Source of the DNA: Pseudomonadota bacterium
GTDB taxonomy: Bacteria; Pseudomonadota; Gammaproteobacteria; Burkholderiales; Burkholderiaceae_B
Direction: 5' to 3'
DNA length: 35,766 nucleotides
Assembly: GCA_023389155.1 (NCBI GenBank)
Contig: JAEWEV010000020.1
Location: forward strand, 1 to 35,766
Shown piece by piece: positions 14,395-23,469 of this stretch. The translations under genes and the position numbers were made by a program. Each line of letters starts with the position of its first letter. The first letter of the stretch is position 1. The notes below the pieces were generated by a model that saw only the letters and a list, made by a program, of their open reading frames with translations, did not search any database and had not been told where the DNA came from.

Positions 14395-16761
14395 TTATCC
14401 GTTCTGCATCAATTGCGCACGCTCAAAAAGCGTCTCGATCTGTCGTTTGCCTGCGCTGTACTGTTTGGGCCAATGCACCTGCGTGTAACCGATTTTCGCG
14501 GTTTCGCTAAGGGTCCAGGCGGGATTGGCCAGATGCGGGCGACCGATGGCACACAGATCGGCGCGCCCCGAGGCAATAATGCTGTTTACCTGATCCGCCT
14601 CTGTGATGGCGCCCACTGCCATGGTGGCGATGCCTTCCTGGTTGCGTATTTCATCTGCAAAGGGAGTCTGGTACATGCGTCCGTAAACCGGTTTCTGGTC
14701 GGGACTGACCTGCCCGGAAGAGCAATCGATCAGATCGGCGCCCGCAGCCTTAAATGCCCGCGCAATCAGCGCAGCATCATCGGCCGTAATGCCTCCTTCA
14801 ACCCAGTCGCTCGCCGAAATACGCACATTTAGCGGTTTATCCTCGGGCCAGACGGCACGGATGGCGGCGAAGACCTCAAGCGGGTAGCGCAGCCTGTTTT
14901 CAAGCGTGCCGCCATATTCATCACTGCGCTGATTGGCAAGCGGGGAAATAAAACAGGAAAGCAGATAACCGTGCGCGCAATGCAGTTCCAGAACGTCGAA
15001 TCCAGCCTCGGCTGCGCGCCGCGTGGCCTGTACGAACTGCTCGGTAATTTGCTGCATGCCGGCGCGATCAAGCTCTTGAGGCACTTGTGAAATGTCGGGC
15101 AGATATGGCAAAGGTGATGCCGAGACCAGCGGCCAGTTATCGGCCTCCAGCGGCATATCGATACCATCCCAGGCCGCTTTGGTGGAGCCCTTGCGACCGG
15201 CGTGTCCCAGTTGTATACCGATTTTTGCGTCCGACTGCGTATGAACTGCGTTCACAATGCCCTTCCACGCCTGCATCTGCTCTTCATTCCACAGACCCGG
15301 GCAATATGGCGTAATTCGTGCTTCGGGCGAGACGCAGGTCATTTCGACCATGACCAGCCCCGCGCCGCCAAGCGCACGCGCCAGCAGATGCTGAAGATGA
15401 AAGTTTCCGGGAATGCCGTCAGTGCAGGAATACATGGCCATCGGCGAGACCACTACCCGATTTTTCAGCGTAACACTGCGCAGCGTGAATGGTGTCCACA
15501 TAGGCGGTACGCCGCGCGATTGACCGGCACCGGACTGTTGTAGCGCTTGCGCAGCCGTTTCGGTCCGGGACGGATTGACCTGACTGCAGAACCAGCTTTC
15601 GAAGTGGTTCATCCAGTTCGGATCGCGCAGACGCAGGTTCTCATGTGATATACGTTGCGAGCGGGTCAGCAAAGAGTAGGCAAACTGTTCAGGCGCAAGA
15701 TCGGCATAACGTTTGACGTTTTCAAACCATTCGGTGGAGTTGCGCGCGGCATTCTGGATTTTCAGCACTTCAAGACTGCGCAAATCCTCATACTGGGTGA
15801 GCGCCGCCTGCATATCCTTGTTGGTACGGAAACGCTCATCAAGTTCGATGGCATCTTCCAGCGCCAGTTTGGTGCCGGAACCAATGGAAAAGTGTGCCGT
15901 ATGAGCCGCATCGCCCATCAGCACAACGGGAACCGTTTTGCCATTGGGCAGTGTCTGCTGATGTACCCAATGCTCGCAGATAACACGGGGAAATTGTATC
16001 CAGATGGCCGAGCCGCGCAGATGCTTGGCATTGGACAGCAGGCGGTTGCCATCCAGCCAGGGGGCGAACAGCTTTTCGCAATAGGCAATGCCGTCTTCCT
16101 GCGACATCTTGTCTATACCGGCAGCGCGCCAGGTCTCATCGCGAGTCTCCACGATGAAGGTAGACATGCCTTTTTCATACTGATAGGCATGGGCCTGGAA
16201 CCAGCCATGTTCCGTCTTGACGAAGGCGAAGGTGAAAGCATCAAAGGTTTTCTCGGTTCCCAGCCAGACAAAGCGGCATTGACGTGTATCGATGTCTGGC
16301 TTGAACGTGTCTGCGTAGCGGGTACGGATGCGACTATTGATGCCATCGGACGCAATCACCAGATCGGCATCGTATTGCACTGCAATAGCCTGGTCATCTT
16401 CCACGGCGGTTTCGAACACCAGTTCTACTCCCAGATCCAGGCAGCGCTGCTGCAGGATGTTGAGCATTTTCTTTCGGCCAATGCCGATGAATCCATGACC
16501 ACCACTACGAATCGTGGTGTTGTTGATATGGATATCAATATCGTCCCAGTGATTGAACTCATGAATAATCTGTTCAGCAGTCGGCTGATCGGCCTTTTTC
16601 AGATTCTCCAGCGTGGCGTCCGAGAACACAACGCCCCAGCCAAAAGTATCAAACGGTCGATTGCGTTCAACAACCACAATCCGGTCCTGAGGATTGCGTT
16701 TTTTCAATAATAGCCCGGCGTACAATCCGGCAGGGCCTCCGCCTATACATACAATATTCAT
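14395..16761 (-). CDS. 2-aminobenzoyl-CoA monooxygenase/reductase (FAD monooxygenase fused to an Old Yellow Enzyme domain)
   Basis: This 788-residue fusion hydroxylates and partly reduces the ring of 2-aminobenzoyl-CoA (ACMR type, known from Azoarcus evansii); annotations often read salicylyl-CoA 5-hydroxylase/oxidoreductase. Residues 1-400 form a class A flavoprotein hydroxylase: GGGPAGLYAG near the N terminus, LVIASDGINSRIR, and GDAAHTAHFSIGSGTKLALE (283-302). Residues from about 421 form an FMN-binding OYE domain (WTPFTLRSVTLKNRVVVSPM, ELHCAHGYLLSCFISPLAN, AIGRPHLANPAW). The start at 16761 is chosen because AAAGGAGC lies just upstream and the GxGxxG motif follows at once. An upstream in-frame ATG at 16827 gives 810 residues and is less likely. 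Confidence 0.93.
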   Translation of the reverse strand: MNIVCIGGGPAGLYAGLLLKKRNPQDRIVVVERNRPFDTFGWGVVFSDATLENLKKADQPTAEQIIHEFNHWDDIDIHINNTTIRSGGHGFIGIGRKKMLNILQQRCLDLGVELVFETAVEDDQAIAVQYDADLVIASDGINSRIRTRYADTFKPDIDTRQCRFVWLGTEKTFDAFTFAFVKTEHGWFQAHAYQYEKGMSTFIVETRDETWRAAGIDKMSQEDGIAYCEKLFAPWLDGNRLLSNAKHLRGSAIWIQFPRVICEHWVHQQTLPNGKTVPVVLMGDAAHTAHFSIGSGTKLALEDAIELDERFRTNKDMQAALTQYEDLRSLEVLKIQNAARNSTEWFENVKRYADLAPEQFAYSLLTRSQRISHENLRLRDPNWMNHFESWFCSQVNPSRTETAAQALQQSGAGQSRGVPPMWTPFTLRSVTLKNRVVVSPMAMYSCTDGIPGNFHLQHLLARALGGAGLVMVEMTCVSPEARITPYCPGLWNEEQMQAWKGIVNAVHTQSDAKIGIQLGHAGRKGSTKAAWDGIDMPLEADNWPLVSASPLPYLPDISQVPQELDRAGMQQITEQFVQATRRAAEAGFDVLELHCAHGYLLSCFISPLANQRSDEYGGTLENRLRYPLEVFAAIRAVWPEDKPLNVRISASDWVEGGITADDAALIARAFKAAGADLIDCSSGQVSPDQKPVYGRMYQTPFADEIRNQEGIATMAVGAITEADQVNSIIASGRADLCAIGRPHLANPAWTLSETAKIGYTQVHWPKQYSAGKRQIETLFERAQLMQNG

Positions 16762-16960
16762 GGCAGCTCCTTTTAGTGCATAACAGTCGATACCAACTGC
16801 AACACTGCGGTTTTGTCTATTTCTCAACTTTGATTTATTTTAAGTTTAAACTAATTTATAATGCATCACAAACTTTTTTTTCAGCAAGTCGTCACACAGC
16901 GTTTACAATCCGCCCATTCCAATATCTGTATGTTTTTTTGTTTTTTCTGCAGGAGCAGTT
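16762..16960. promoter_or_regulatory. Divergent promoter/operator region between marR and the anthranilate operon
   Basis: This 199-bp AT-rich region contains the perfect 10-bp palindrome AGTTTAAACT at 16843-16852. On the minus strand, TTGTGA, a 17-bp gap and TAAACT form a plausible promoter for the catabolic operon, with the -10 inside the palindrome. On the plus strand TATAAT at 16857-16862 is a plausible marR -10 with a poor -35. A MarR dimer bound at the palindrome would cover the catabolic -10 and sit close to the marR -10. Binding is inferred. Confidence 0.6.
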
Positions 16961-17434
16961 ATGCAACACGATCTGGAAACCCGCGCAGCCAGCATTGATC
17001 ACTCTGAGCTTCGTTTATGGCTGCGGCTGCTCACCTGCACCAGCCTGATAGAGAATCACATTCGCAACGCGCTCCGAATAGAGTTTGACTGCACCCTGCC
17101 CCGCTTTGACCTGATGGCACAGCTGGCCAAAGAGCCGCAAGGCATGCGCATGGGGGACCTGTCGGCGCGATTGATGGTCAGCAACGGTAACGTGACCGCC
17201 ATTGCCAATCAGCTGGAAAAAGAAGGGCTGATCCTGCGGCGTGTCAGCAGCGAAGATCGGCGCAGCACCTTTTTGCGGCTGAGCGCCAAGGGCCGCCGGC
17301 AATTTGACAAAATGGCATCGGCGCATGAAACCTGGCTGCAGGAAATGTTCAGCGGTATGGCCAAAGGCAATCAGAAAGAATTGTACGACCTGCTGGCAGA
17401 GCTGAAACAAACTGCCCTCACGGCACAGCAGTAG
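16961..17434 (+). CDS. MarR-family transcriptional regulator (likely controls the anthranilate operon)
   Basis: A 157-residue winged-helix regulator. Helix 1 and 2 span about 15-55 (LRLWLRLLTCTSLIENHIRN). The helix-turn-helix is about 62-90 (MRMGDLSARLMVSNGNVTAI), and the wing carries the family signature EKEGLILRRVSSEDRRSTFLRLSAKG. GGAG lies 7 bases before the ATG. It is transcribed away from the catabolic operon. MarR proteins beside aromatic CoA operons usually repress until an aromatic acid or its CoA ester binds; here 2-aminobenzoyl-CoA is the likely ligand, by inference. Confidence 0.9.
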   Translation: MQHDLETRAASIDHSELRLWLRLLTCTSLIENHIRNALRIEFDCTLPRFDLMAQLAKEPQGMRMGDLSARLMVSNGNVTAIANQLEKEGLILRRVSSEDRRSTFLRLSAKGRRQFDKMASAHETWLQEMFSGMAKGNQKELYDLLAELKQTALTAQQ

Positions 17435-17562
17435 TTCCGCTTTCCCCTTCCTGCCAGGCGGCAGCCGCGAGTCACAATCAGGTAAAATAGGCTTTTTTGC
17501 GACACCGCCATGACAGTCCGCCAGGACAGTGGGCGGCAATGCCTTTCTTCGGAGCAGTACAG

Positions 17563-19116
17563 ATGAGCGCGGGAACGACTCAGCAAAACGATCAGCCTGA
17601 CCGGCAGGCAGACCTGTTGGTGATTGGCGGCGGAATCAATGGTGCGGGTATTGCACGGGATGCCGCCGGACGTGGATTGTCTGTGCTGCTTTGCGAGAAA
17701 GACGATCTTGCCAGCGCAACGTCATCAGCCAGTAGCAAGCTGATCCACGGCGGCCTGCGCTACCTGGAGCAGTATGAGTTTCGCCTGGTGCGCGAAGCGC
17801 TGGCAGAACGCGAAGTCCTTCTGAACATCGCCCCGCATATTGTGCGCCCCTTGCGTTTCGTTCTGCCCCACGACAAGACACTGCGTCCGGTCTGGATGAT
17901 CCGCACCGGGCTGTTTCTCTATGATCACCTGGCCAGACGCTCAAACCGGCTGCCCGGTTCCAGCCATATCCGGCTGGATGACGATTCCGCATTCGCGCAG
18001 CCCATGAATGATCAAATCAAACAAGGCTTTGTCTATTCGGATTGTCAGGTGGACGATTCCCGGCTGGTGGTGCTCAACGCCATGGATGCCCAGGCGCGCG
18101 GCGCACAGATTCTGACCCGCACCGCCTGCACCGGCGCAACGGTGCAGGACGGACGCTGGCTGGTTACCCTGCGGGATGCCAAAGGTCGCGAATCCCGGGT
18201 CAGCACCAAGGTGCTCGTTAACGCTGCCGGCCCCTGGGTAGAAAACGTCCAGCGGTCGGTCAACGATCCCAATGCCAAAGCGCGCAATCACTTGCGTCTG
18301 ATCAAGGGCAGTCACCTGGTCACGCGCAAGCTGTACGAAGGCGACCATGCCTATATCCTGCAAAATGACGACAAGCGCATCGTATTTATCACGCCGCATC
18401 GCGATGACTACTCCATGATCGGAACGACCGATGTGGACTTCACGGGCGACGCGCGGGACGCAAGAATATCAGAAGACGAAACAGACTACCTGCTGTCGGT
18501 CGTCAATCGCTATCTGCGAGAACCGGTACAGCAACAAGACATCGTCTCCAGCTGGTCGGGCGTTCGCCCCCTTTACGACGACGCGCAAGGCAATGCGTCT
18601 GCCGTTACCCGTGACTATGTGTTCGACGTCACCGGCGGCAAAGATGGCGAGCCGGCCATGCTTTCCATCTTTGGCGGCAAAATTACCACCTATCGCAAAC
18701 TGGCGGAACATGCGCTGGAAAAACTGCAGCCATTTATCAATCAAGGCGCGGCCTGGACCTCGACGGCGCCATTACCGGGCGGAGAACTGTCCGTGCCCGA
18801 TCCCCATGCCTATGTAAAACAATTGCAGACGCAATATCCGTGGCTGGACGATGCACTGCTGAACCGACTGGTCGCCGCCTATGGCTCCATGACGACGGAA
18901 ATTATCGGCAACACACAATCGGTTTCCGGTCTGGGCATGCATTTTGGCCACGGACTGTATGAAGCCGAAGCCAACTGGCTGATTACCCGCGAGTGGGCAC
19001 GCACAACCGAAGACATCCTGTGGCGCCGCACACGCCTGGGCCTCAAGTTCAATGCCGGACAGGAGCGAACCCTGGCGCACTGGCTGGAAGGCAGAGTGCC
19101 CTCTATCAGACAATAA
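17563..19116 (+). CDS. glpD: Aerobic glycerol-3-phosphate dehydrogenase
   Basis: A membrane-associated FAD enzyme that oxidises glycerol 3-phosphate to dihydroxyacetone phosphate and passes electrons to quinone. It has the FAD-binding GGGINGAGIARDAAGRG near the N terminus, SSKLIHGGLRYLEQYEFRLVREAL, LVNAAGPWVENVQ, the DDYSMIGTTDVDFTGD segment and the SGVRPLYDD motif. The start at 17563 (MSAGTTQQ, 517 residues) follows GGAGC by about 8 bases. An upstream frame to 17497 adds 22 unconserved residues. No other glp gene is adjacent. Confidence 0.95.
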   Translation: MSAGTTQQNDQPDRQADLLVIGGGINGAGIARDAAGRGLSVLLCEKDDLASATSSASSKLIHGGLRYLEQYEFRLVREALAEREVLLNIAPHIVRPLRFVLPHDKTLRPVWMIRTGLFLYDHLARRSNRLPGSSHIRLDDDSAFAQPMNDQIKQGFVYSDCQVDDSRLVVLNAMDAQARGAQILTRTACTGATVQDGRWLVTLRDAKGRESRVSTKVLVNAAGPWVENVQRSVNDPNAKARNHLRLIKGSHLVTRKLYEGDHAYILQNDDKRIVFITPHRDDYSMIGTTDVDFTGDARDARISEDETDYLLSVVNRYLREPVQQQDIVSSWSGVRPLYDDAQGNASAVTRDYVFDVTGGKDGEPAMLSIFGGKITTYRKLAEHALEKLQPFINQGAAWTSTAPLPGGELSVPDPHAYVKQLQTQYPWLDDALLNRLVAAYGSMTTEIIGNTQSVSGLGMHFGHGLYEAEANWLITREWARTTEDILWRRTRLGLKFNAGQERTLAHWLEGRVPSIRQ

Positions 19117-19547
19117 CAGGGCGTCCGGATTTTCAGACCGGGGAAGACGTCGTTGTCGCGTCGTATTGTCGCGCATCGCAACATCAGGTCGTTGCGTGAC
19201 CGTGCATACGCTACCCACGCGCTTTTGCCAGAGAAGCGTTCTTGCATCAGGTTCACCGAATGGAACTTCAGTATTCCACTAGTCGGACTGACGCCTGGAA
19301 CCCCAATTACCCAACTTTGCCGATCCTGATACCCTCGTTGTGATGCCGCGTGGCGCGAATACGCCTCTGCCGGACACCATCAGGGTGCATGCCCATTACC
19401 TATGTGATCTTCATGGATGCGCCGCTGACCACGTATTTCCGGAATATGACATGTCATCAAACATGACATCGCAGAGTGTTACTATACCCGCTATAAAAAC
19501 CCATAAATTCACCCAAAACTACGGTACCGACCAAAGCAATAAATATT
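19117..19547. other. Gap between glpD and the CYTH-CHAD gene, with a palindromic operator-like site
   Basis: No convincing gene lies in these 431 bp. At 19446-19457 is the perfect 12-bp palindrome ATGACATGTCAT, followed by a third half-site ATGACAT at 19463-19469. Both lie about 80-100 bp before the next gene's ATG, so the cluster could be an operator. A possible -10 (TATAAA) lies near 19492. The rest has no recognisable structure. Confidence 0.4.
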
Positions 19548-21290
19548 ATGTCTGAACAGGAACTCAAACTGCACGTGCCTGCGTCTGCGGCTGCGCAAAT
19601 CGAAAAGACGCTTAAGAAGGCGAAATGCGAAACCATTTCGCTGCGGGCCATGTACTTTGACACACCAGATCGCGAACTGGCCAGGGCAAAAATTGCCATC
19701 CGCCTGCGCCTTGAGGGCGAAAACTGGGTACAGACACTGAAAATGCCTGGCAGCAATGCCGTGACCAAGCTGGAACTGAATCATAATCGCCCCAGCCCTG
19801 TGCTGGATTTGAGCCTTTATGCGGGCACGCCCGCCGAAGCGGCCCTGCTCAAATTATCCAAACCCCTGGTCCTGCGATACGAGACAGATATTACCCGCAT
19901 GTTTCGCCGTCAGCGGACGCGCAAGGGGACAGTGGAAATTGCCTTCGATACCGGCGTGATTCGATCAGGGGAACTTGAGCTCCCCGTTTCCGAAGTGGAA
20001 TTCGAACTGGTATCTGGTTCCCCGGAAGCCATTTTCGATATCGGCAAAAAATGGCTCACGCAGTACAAGCTTATTCTGGATTTACGCAGCAAGTCGCATC
20101 GTGGTGACTCACTGGCCCTGTCTGCGACCAATATTCGCAATGCCGGTACCAGCAACACGCAGGACGCCCTCAGGAATAATGAAGTATTGCGTTTCTGGGC
20201 ACCACGCAAGGCGCGCGTTTATGAGATCGGCAAGCAGGACAGCGCCACCCAGGCATTAATCTCTGTTACCACGGAATGTCTGGAACAGATTTGTGCCAAT
20301 GCGGGTGCGCTGGCTGAAGTTGACACTTTGGGCATTGTCAGCGTGGGCCTGCCCGAACATGTGCATCAGCTGCGTATTGGCATGCGACGCCTGACCAGCA
20401 ACTGGAGGCTGTTTGCCGGCATGGCCTGGCTGCCCGATGATGAGGTGCGCGGCCAGTTGCGTACCTATCTGGCGCGATTCGGCGCCACGCGCGATCTGGA
20501 TGTCATGCTGGCAACAATTGTTCCGGTCCTGAACAAAGCCGGCATGCCGCCCATGCAGTTTGACTCGCATGAAGACGGTGCAACCCCGCATGATATTGCC
20601 AAAGATCCGGCATTCCAGCTGTGGCTGGTGCGATTGCTGGAATGGACTGTCATGACGCCGACAACCGATCCCGTTTCCGCTGCCCAGGAGGATCCGCAAG
20701 ACGCAGAGATTATTGATATTGCCGAAGATCAGGAGATCCCTGAGGAGCCGATTGTTGCAGAAACAGCCGGCGACAGCACATGGACGGCGGCGTCCGCAGC
20801 GCCGGACGAACTTTTGGGACAGCACGAACGTTCATCACAGAATGAGCCCGCTGCACGGATTGAACCCCTCATTATTCCGCTCACTCCCTCACCCGAAGGG
20901 CGCCCCGTACTGCGCAAGATGCTGGAACGACGTCTGAACAAATGGAATCGTCAGATTGTTCGCCACTGGAAAACCGAGGACAAATCGGATATTGAGTCCT
21001 ATCACGATCTGCGCAAACGTATCAAGCGCATGCGTTATGCGTTGAATGTGTACGAAGGACTGCGTCCCAACTGCAATCTGGGCTCATACGTGAAAAAACT
21101 GGCTGCCGCGCAGGAAGTGTTCGGGAACCTGAATGATATTTCGACAGCCTTGGGCTTTTTTGCTGCACAGACCGAAACGCACCCGGGTGCGTGGTTTGCC
21201 GTGGGATGGCTGACAGCATCACTGGAAACGCTGAAACACCAGGCCGATCATGCCCTGGCTCAGATCCCCGGCAAAATCCGCTTCGACTGA
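19548..21290 (+). CDS. CYTH-CHAD domain inorganic triphosphatase-like protein
   Basis: A 580-residue protein with an N-terminal CYTH domain (about 3-200). The metal/triphosphate-binding ExExK motif is EQELK (3-7), and further tunnel residues include YFDTPDREL and IRLRLEGE. The CHAD domain (about 235-575) is a helical polyphosphate-binding module with basic His-containing helices HVHQLRIGMRRL (271-282) and SYHDLRKRIKRMRY (484-497). Homologous YgiF-type proteins hydrolyse inorganic triphosphate; CHAD domains bind polyphosphate granules. An acidic, probably disordered insert of about 70 residues (372-440) splits the CHAD domain. Confidence 0.88.
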   Translation: MSEQELKLHVPASAAAQIEKTLKKAKCETISLRAMYFDTPDRELARAKIAIRLRLEGENWVQTLKMPGSNAVTKLELNHNRPSPVLDLSLYAGTPAEAALLKLSKPLVLRYETDITRMFRRQRTRKGTVEIAFDTGVIRSGELELPVSEVEFELVSGSPEAIFDIGKKWLTQYKLILDLRSKSHRGDSLALSATNIRNAGTSNTQDALRNNEVLRFWAPRKARVYEIGKQDSATQALISVTTECLEQICANAGALAEVDTLGIVSVGLPEHVHQLRIGMRRLTSNWRLFAGMAWLPDDEVRGQLRTYLARFGATRDLDVMLATIVPVLNKAGMPPMQFDSHEDGATPHDIAKDPAFQLWLVRLLEWTVMTPTTDPVSAAQEDPQDAEIIDIAEDQEIPEEPIVAETAGDSTWTAASAAPDELLGQHERSSQNEPAARIEPLIIPLTPSPEGRPVLRKMLERRLNKWNRQIVRHWKTEDKSDIESYHDLRKRIKRMRYALNVYEGLRPNCNLGSYVKKLAAAQEVFGNLNDISTALGFFAAQTETHPGAWFAVGWLTASLETLKHQADHALAQIPGKIRFD

Positions 21291-21332
21291 TTCTGACGAC
21301 GCTGTCCGGTCACGGGCAGTCCGAACAGGGGA

Positions 21333-21382
21333 ACGGCAGCCTTCTTCCCGAAGCATAATGCTTTCGGGCAAAGGGCTGCCGT
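21333..21382. terminator. Bidirectional terminator between the CYTH-CHAD gene and ftsY
   Basis: A nested hairpin: outer stem ACGGCAGCC (21333-21341) with GGCTGCCGT (21374-21382), inner stem CCCGAAGCA (21347-21355) with TGCTTTCGGG (21359-21368, one bulge). It is followed by a T-rich stretch on the plus strand and lies between two convergent genes. It probably serves both. Confidence 0.7.
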
Positions 21383-21500
21383 CTGTTTCTCTGGTTTCTT
21401 ATCTGCCCTTTCTCATCTGCCGTTTCTCATCCGCCGTTTCTTGATGGCGCTTCTTATCTGACTGCTTATATCGGCCGAGATGGGGCAATCCGCAAGCGGC

Positions 21501-23396
21501 TCAATCTCCCAGTAGCGCGCCGGCGAATTCCGCCGCGACAAAAGGCTGCAAATCCTGCAGGGATTCACCCACACCAATCCAGTAAACCGGTACTGGGCGA
21601 ACACCCTGGCTGCCTGCTGCGACGGCGGCCAGCGTCCCACCCTTGGCAGTGCCATCCAGCTTGGTCACGACTAGCCCGGTCAGGGTCAGGGCGGCATCGA
21701 AAGCTTTGATCTGTGAAATCGCATTCTGACCCGTATTGCCATCGACCACCAGTAGCACTTCATGAGGCGCATCGCCATCAGCCTTGCCGATCACCCGCTT
21801 GATTTTCTTGAGCTCTTCCATCAGGTGCAGCTGGGTAGGCAGACGACCTGCCGTATCCACCATGACGATGGATGCCTTGCGTGCGCGCCCGGCGTTAACG
21901 GCATCAAACGCAACTGCGGCCGGATCACCGCCATCCTGCGCAATCACCGCCACGTTATTGCGGGAACCCCATTCAATCAGCTGCTCACGTGCGGCTGCAC
22001 GGAAGGTATCCCCTGCCGCCAGCAGCACACTATGACCCTGCGCCTGGAAATGATGGGCGAGCTTGCCAATGGAGGTGGTTTTTCCCGCACCATTCACACC
22101 GGCGATCATGACCACCCGCGTCTGATCCTTTCCTGCATGAAACTGCTTTTCCAGAGGCGTCAGATGCTCGGTCAACAGATCCCGCAAGGCGTGCTTAACA
22201 GTCTGTGCATCCTCGATGCGTTCCTTCTTCACCTTGTTGCGCAGCTTGCCGAGCAGCGTTTCAGTCGCCTCTACCCCGGCATCAGCCATAATCAGGGCGG
22301 TTTCCAGCTCTTCAAAAAGGTTTTCGTCGACCTTGACGCCGACGAACAGGGAACTGATATTGGAGCCGGTCCGGGAGAGCCCGTCCTTCAGGCGGGTCAG
22401 CCACGACCGTTTCTCTGATTTGGGACGTTCTGCTGTTGCTGACGGCCCTGCAACAGAGGCTGGCGGCGTTGCGGTTACCGGCGTTTCCGTCGCATTTGTG
22501 GCAGGCGTGGATGTTGCTGCCTCTGGTGTTGCTGCCTCTGGTGTTGCTGCCGAAGGTTGTGCTGGCGCGGATGTCGCTGGCGTGGCGCTCTCGGCCGAAG
22601 GTGAGGCCGAAAGTGGCGCCGCCGAAACTGTTGCCGCCGGCTTGGCCGCAGCAGAATCCACATCAGTTTCAGACGCAGATGAAGAGGAACCAGCAGCAAC
22701 AGATGGGGGCGCCAGCCCACCATTGGACGCAGGGCTATCCTGCTGTCCGGCGTTGCGCGGCGTATCACTTGCGGCAGGCGTTGCAGGCTTGGCGGCCGGG
22801 GCTACACCTGAGCCGGACGCAGCAGCGCCAGCGCTGGACGCCGGCGCGGTACGCTCATCTGCATGGGAAAGAATTTCGTCAGCAGATTTCTTTACAGCAG
22901 CCGCTTTATCGGTCAAATCCACATGCACCGGCGCAGCTTCTGGCAGGGACTGTACCTGACGGCCTGCTCCTGACCCGACTGCCGGTGCCGTAGAGCCGGC
23001 TACAGCAGGCGCAGCCTGCGAGGCGGCCTGGGCATCTGCACCTGAACCCGTAGCCGGATCCTGCACTGGCGGTTCCCTGACCGGGGGTTCACGCGACGGA
23101 GGCTCTTGCGGAGGAGGTTCGTTCGGACCGGGTGGCTCCTTCGCAGGCGGCTCCCGTGAAGGAGGCTCTTTGACGGGCGGTTCATCAGGAATTACCGGCT
23201 CGGGACTTGCACCATCCGGCATGTCGGACCGGTCGTCATCGGCCAAGGGTGGCTCTGAGGGAATTGAATGCTCGGGGACCGGCGAGAGCGCAGCCCCTTC
23301 TTCCAGCGTCTCAGGCTGACGGGTATCGAGAACCGGCTCGACGGGCTTTTCCGAGATCTCGCTGGTTTTCTTTTTACGTTTGAAGAAACTGAACAT
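21501..23396 (-). CDS. ftsY: Signal recognition particle receptor FtsY with a long low-complexity N-terminus
   Basis: FtsY is the membrane-associated GTPase that receives SRP-bound ribosomes at SecYEG. The conserved NG domain occupies about 330-631: GVNGAGKTT P-loop (433-441), GDTFRAAAREQL, DTAGRLPT (514-521), TKLDGTAKGG (578-587) and the terminal GVGESLQDLQPF. The first 325 residues are low complexity: a short basic start (FFKRKKK), then EPP-type proline/glutamate repeats (about 65-110), then Ala/Ser/Thr/Pro-rich sequence. FtsY A-domains are acidic and variable, but 631 residues is long compared with about 300-500. It is divergent from rsmD and convergent with the CYTH-CHAD gene. Confidence 0.96.
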   Translation of the reverse strand: MFSFFKRKKKTSEISEKPVEPVLDTRQPETLEEGAALSPVPEHSIPSEPPLADDDRSDMPDGASPEPVIPDEPPVKEPPSREPPAKEPPGPNEPPPQEPPSREPPVREPPVQDPATGSGADAQAASQAAPAVAGSTAPAVGSGAGRQVQSLPEAAPVHVDLTDKAAAVKKSADEILSHADERTAPASSAGAAASGSGVAPAAKPATPAASDTPRNAGQQDSPASNGGLAPPSVAAGSSSSASETDVDSAAAKPAATVSAAPLSASPSAESATPATSAPAQPSAATPEAATPEAATSTPATNATETPVTATPPASVAGPSATAERPKSEKRSWLTRLKDGLSRTGSNISSLFVGVKVDENLFEELETALIMADAGVEATETLLGKLRNKVKKERIEDAQTVKHALRDLLTEHLTPLEKQFHAGKDQTRVVMIAGVNGAGKTTSIGKLAHHFQAQGHSVLLAAGDTFRAAAREQLIEWGSRNNVAVIAQDGGDPAAVAFDAVNAGRARKASIVMVDTAGRLPTQLHLMEELKKIKRVIGKADGDAPHEVLLVVDGNTGQNAISQIKAFDAALTLTGLVVTKLDGTAKGGTLAAVAAGSQGVRPVPVYWIGVGESLQDLQPFVAAEFAGALLGD

Positions 23397-23469
23397 AGGT
23401 CGCCGCTGGAAAGTGAATACTACAATAACAATGAGAGATCCTATTTTAACAGTCTACGTACCAACATTG

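Noticed and set aside
16762..16827. Upstream start giving an 810-residue monooxygenase/reductase
   Set aside because: The extra 22 residues are unconserved and overlap the promoter region, while AAAGGAGC lies just before the ATG at 16761.
22436..22993. Long plus-strand frames opposite the ftsY N-terminus
   Set aside because: They arise from the repetitive GC-rich low-complexity DNA; FtsY has the conserved GTPase domain in frame.
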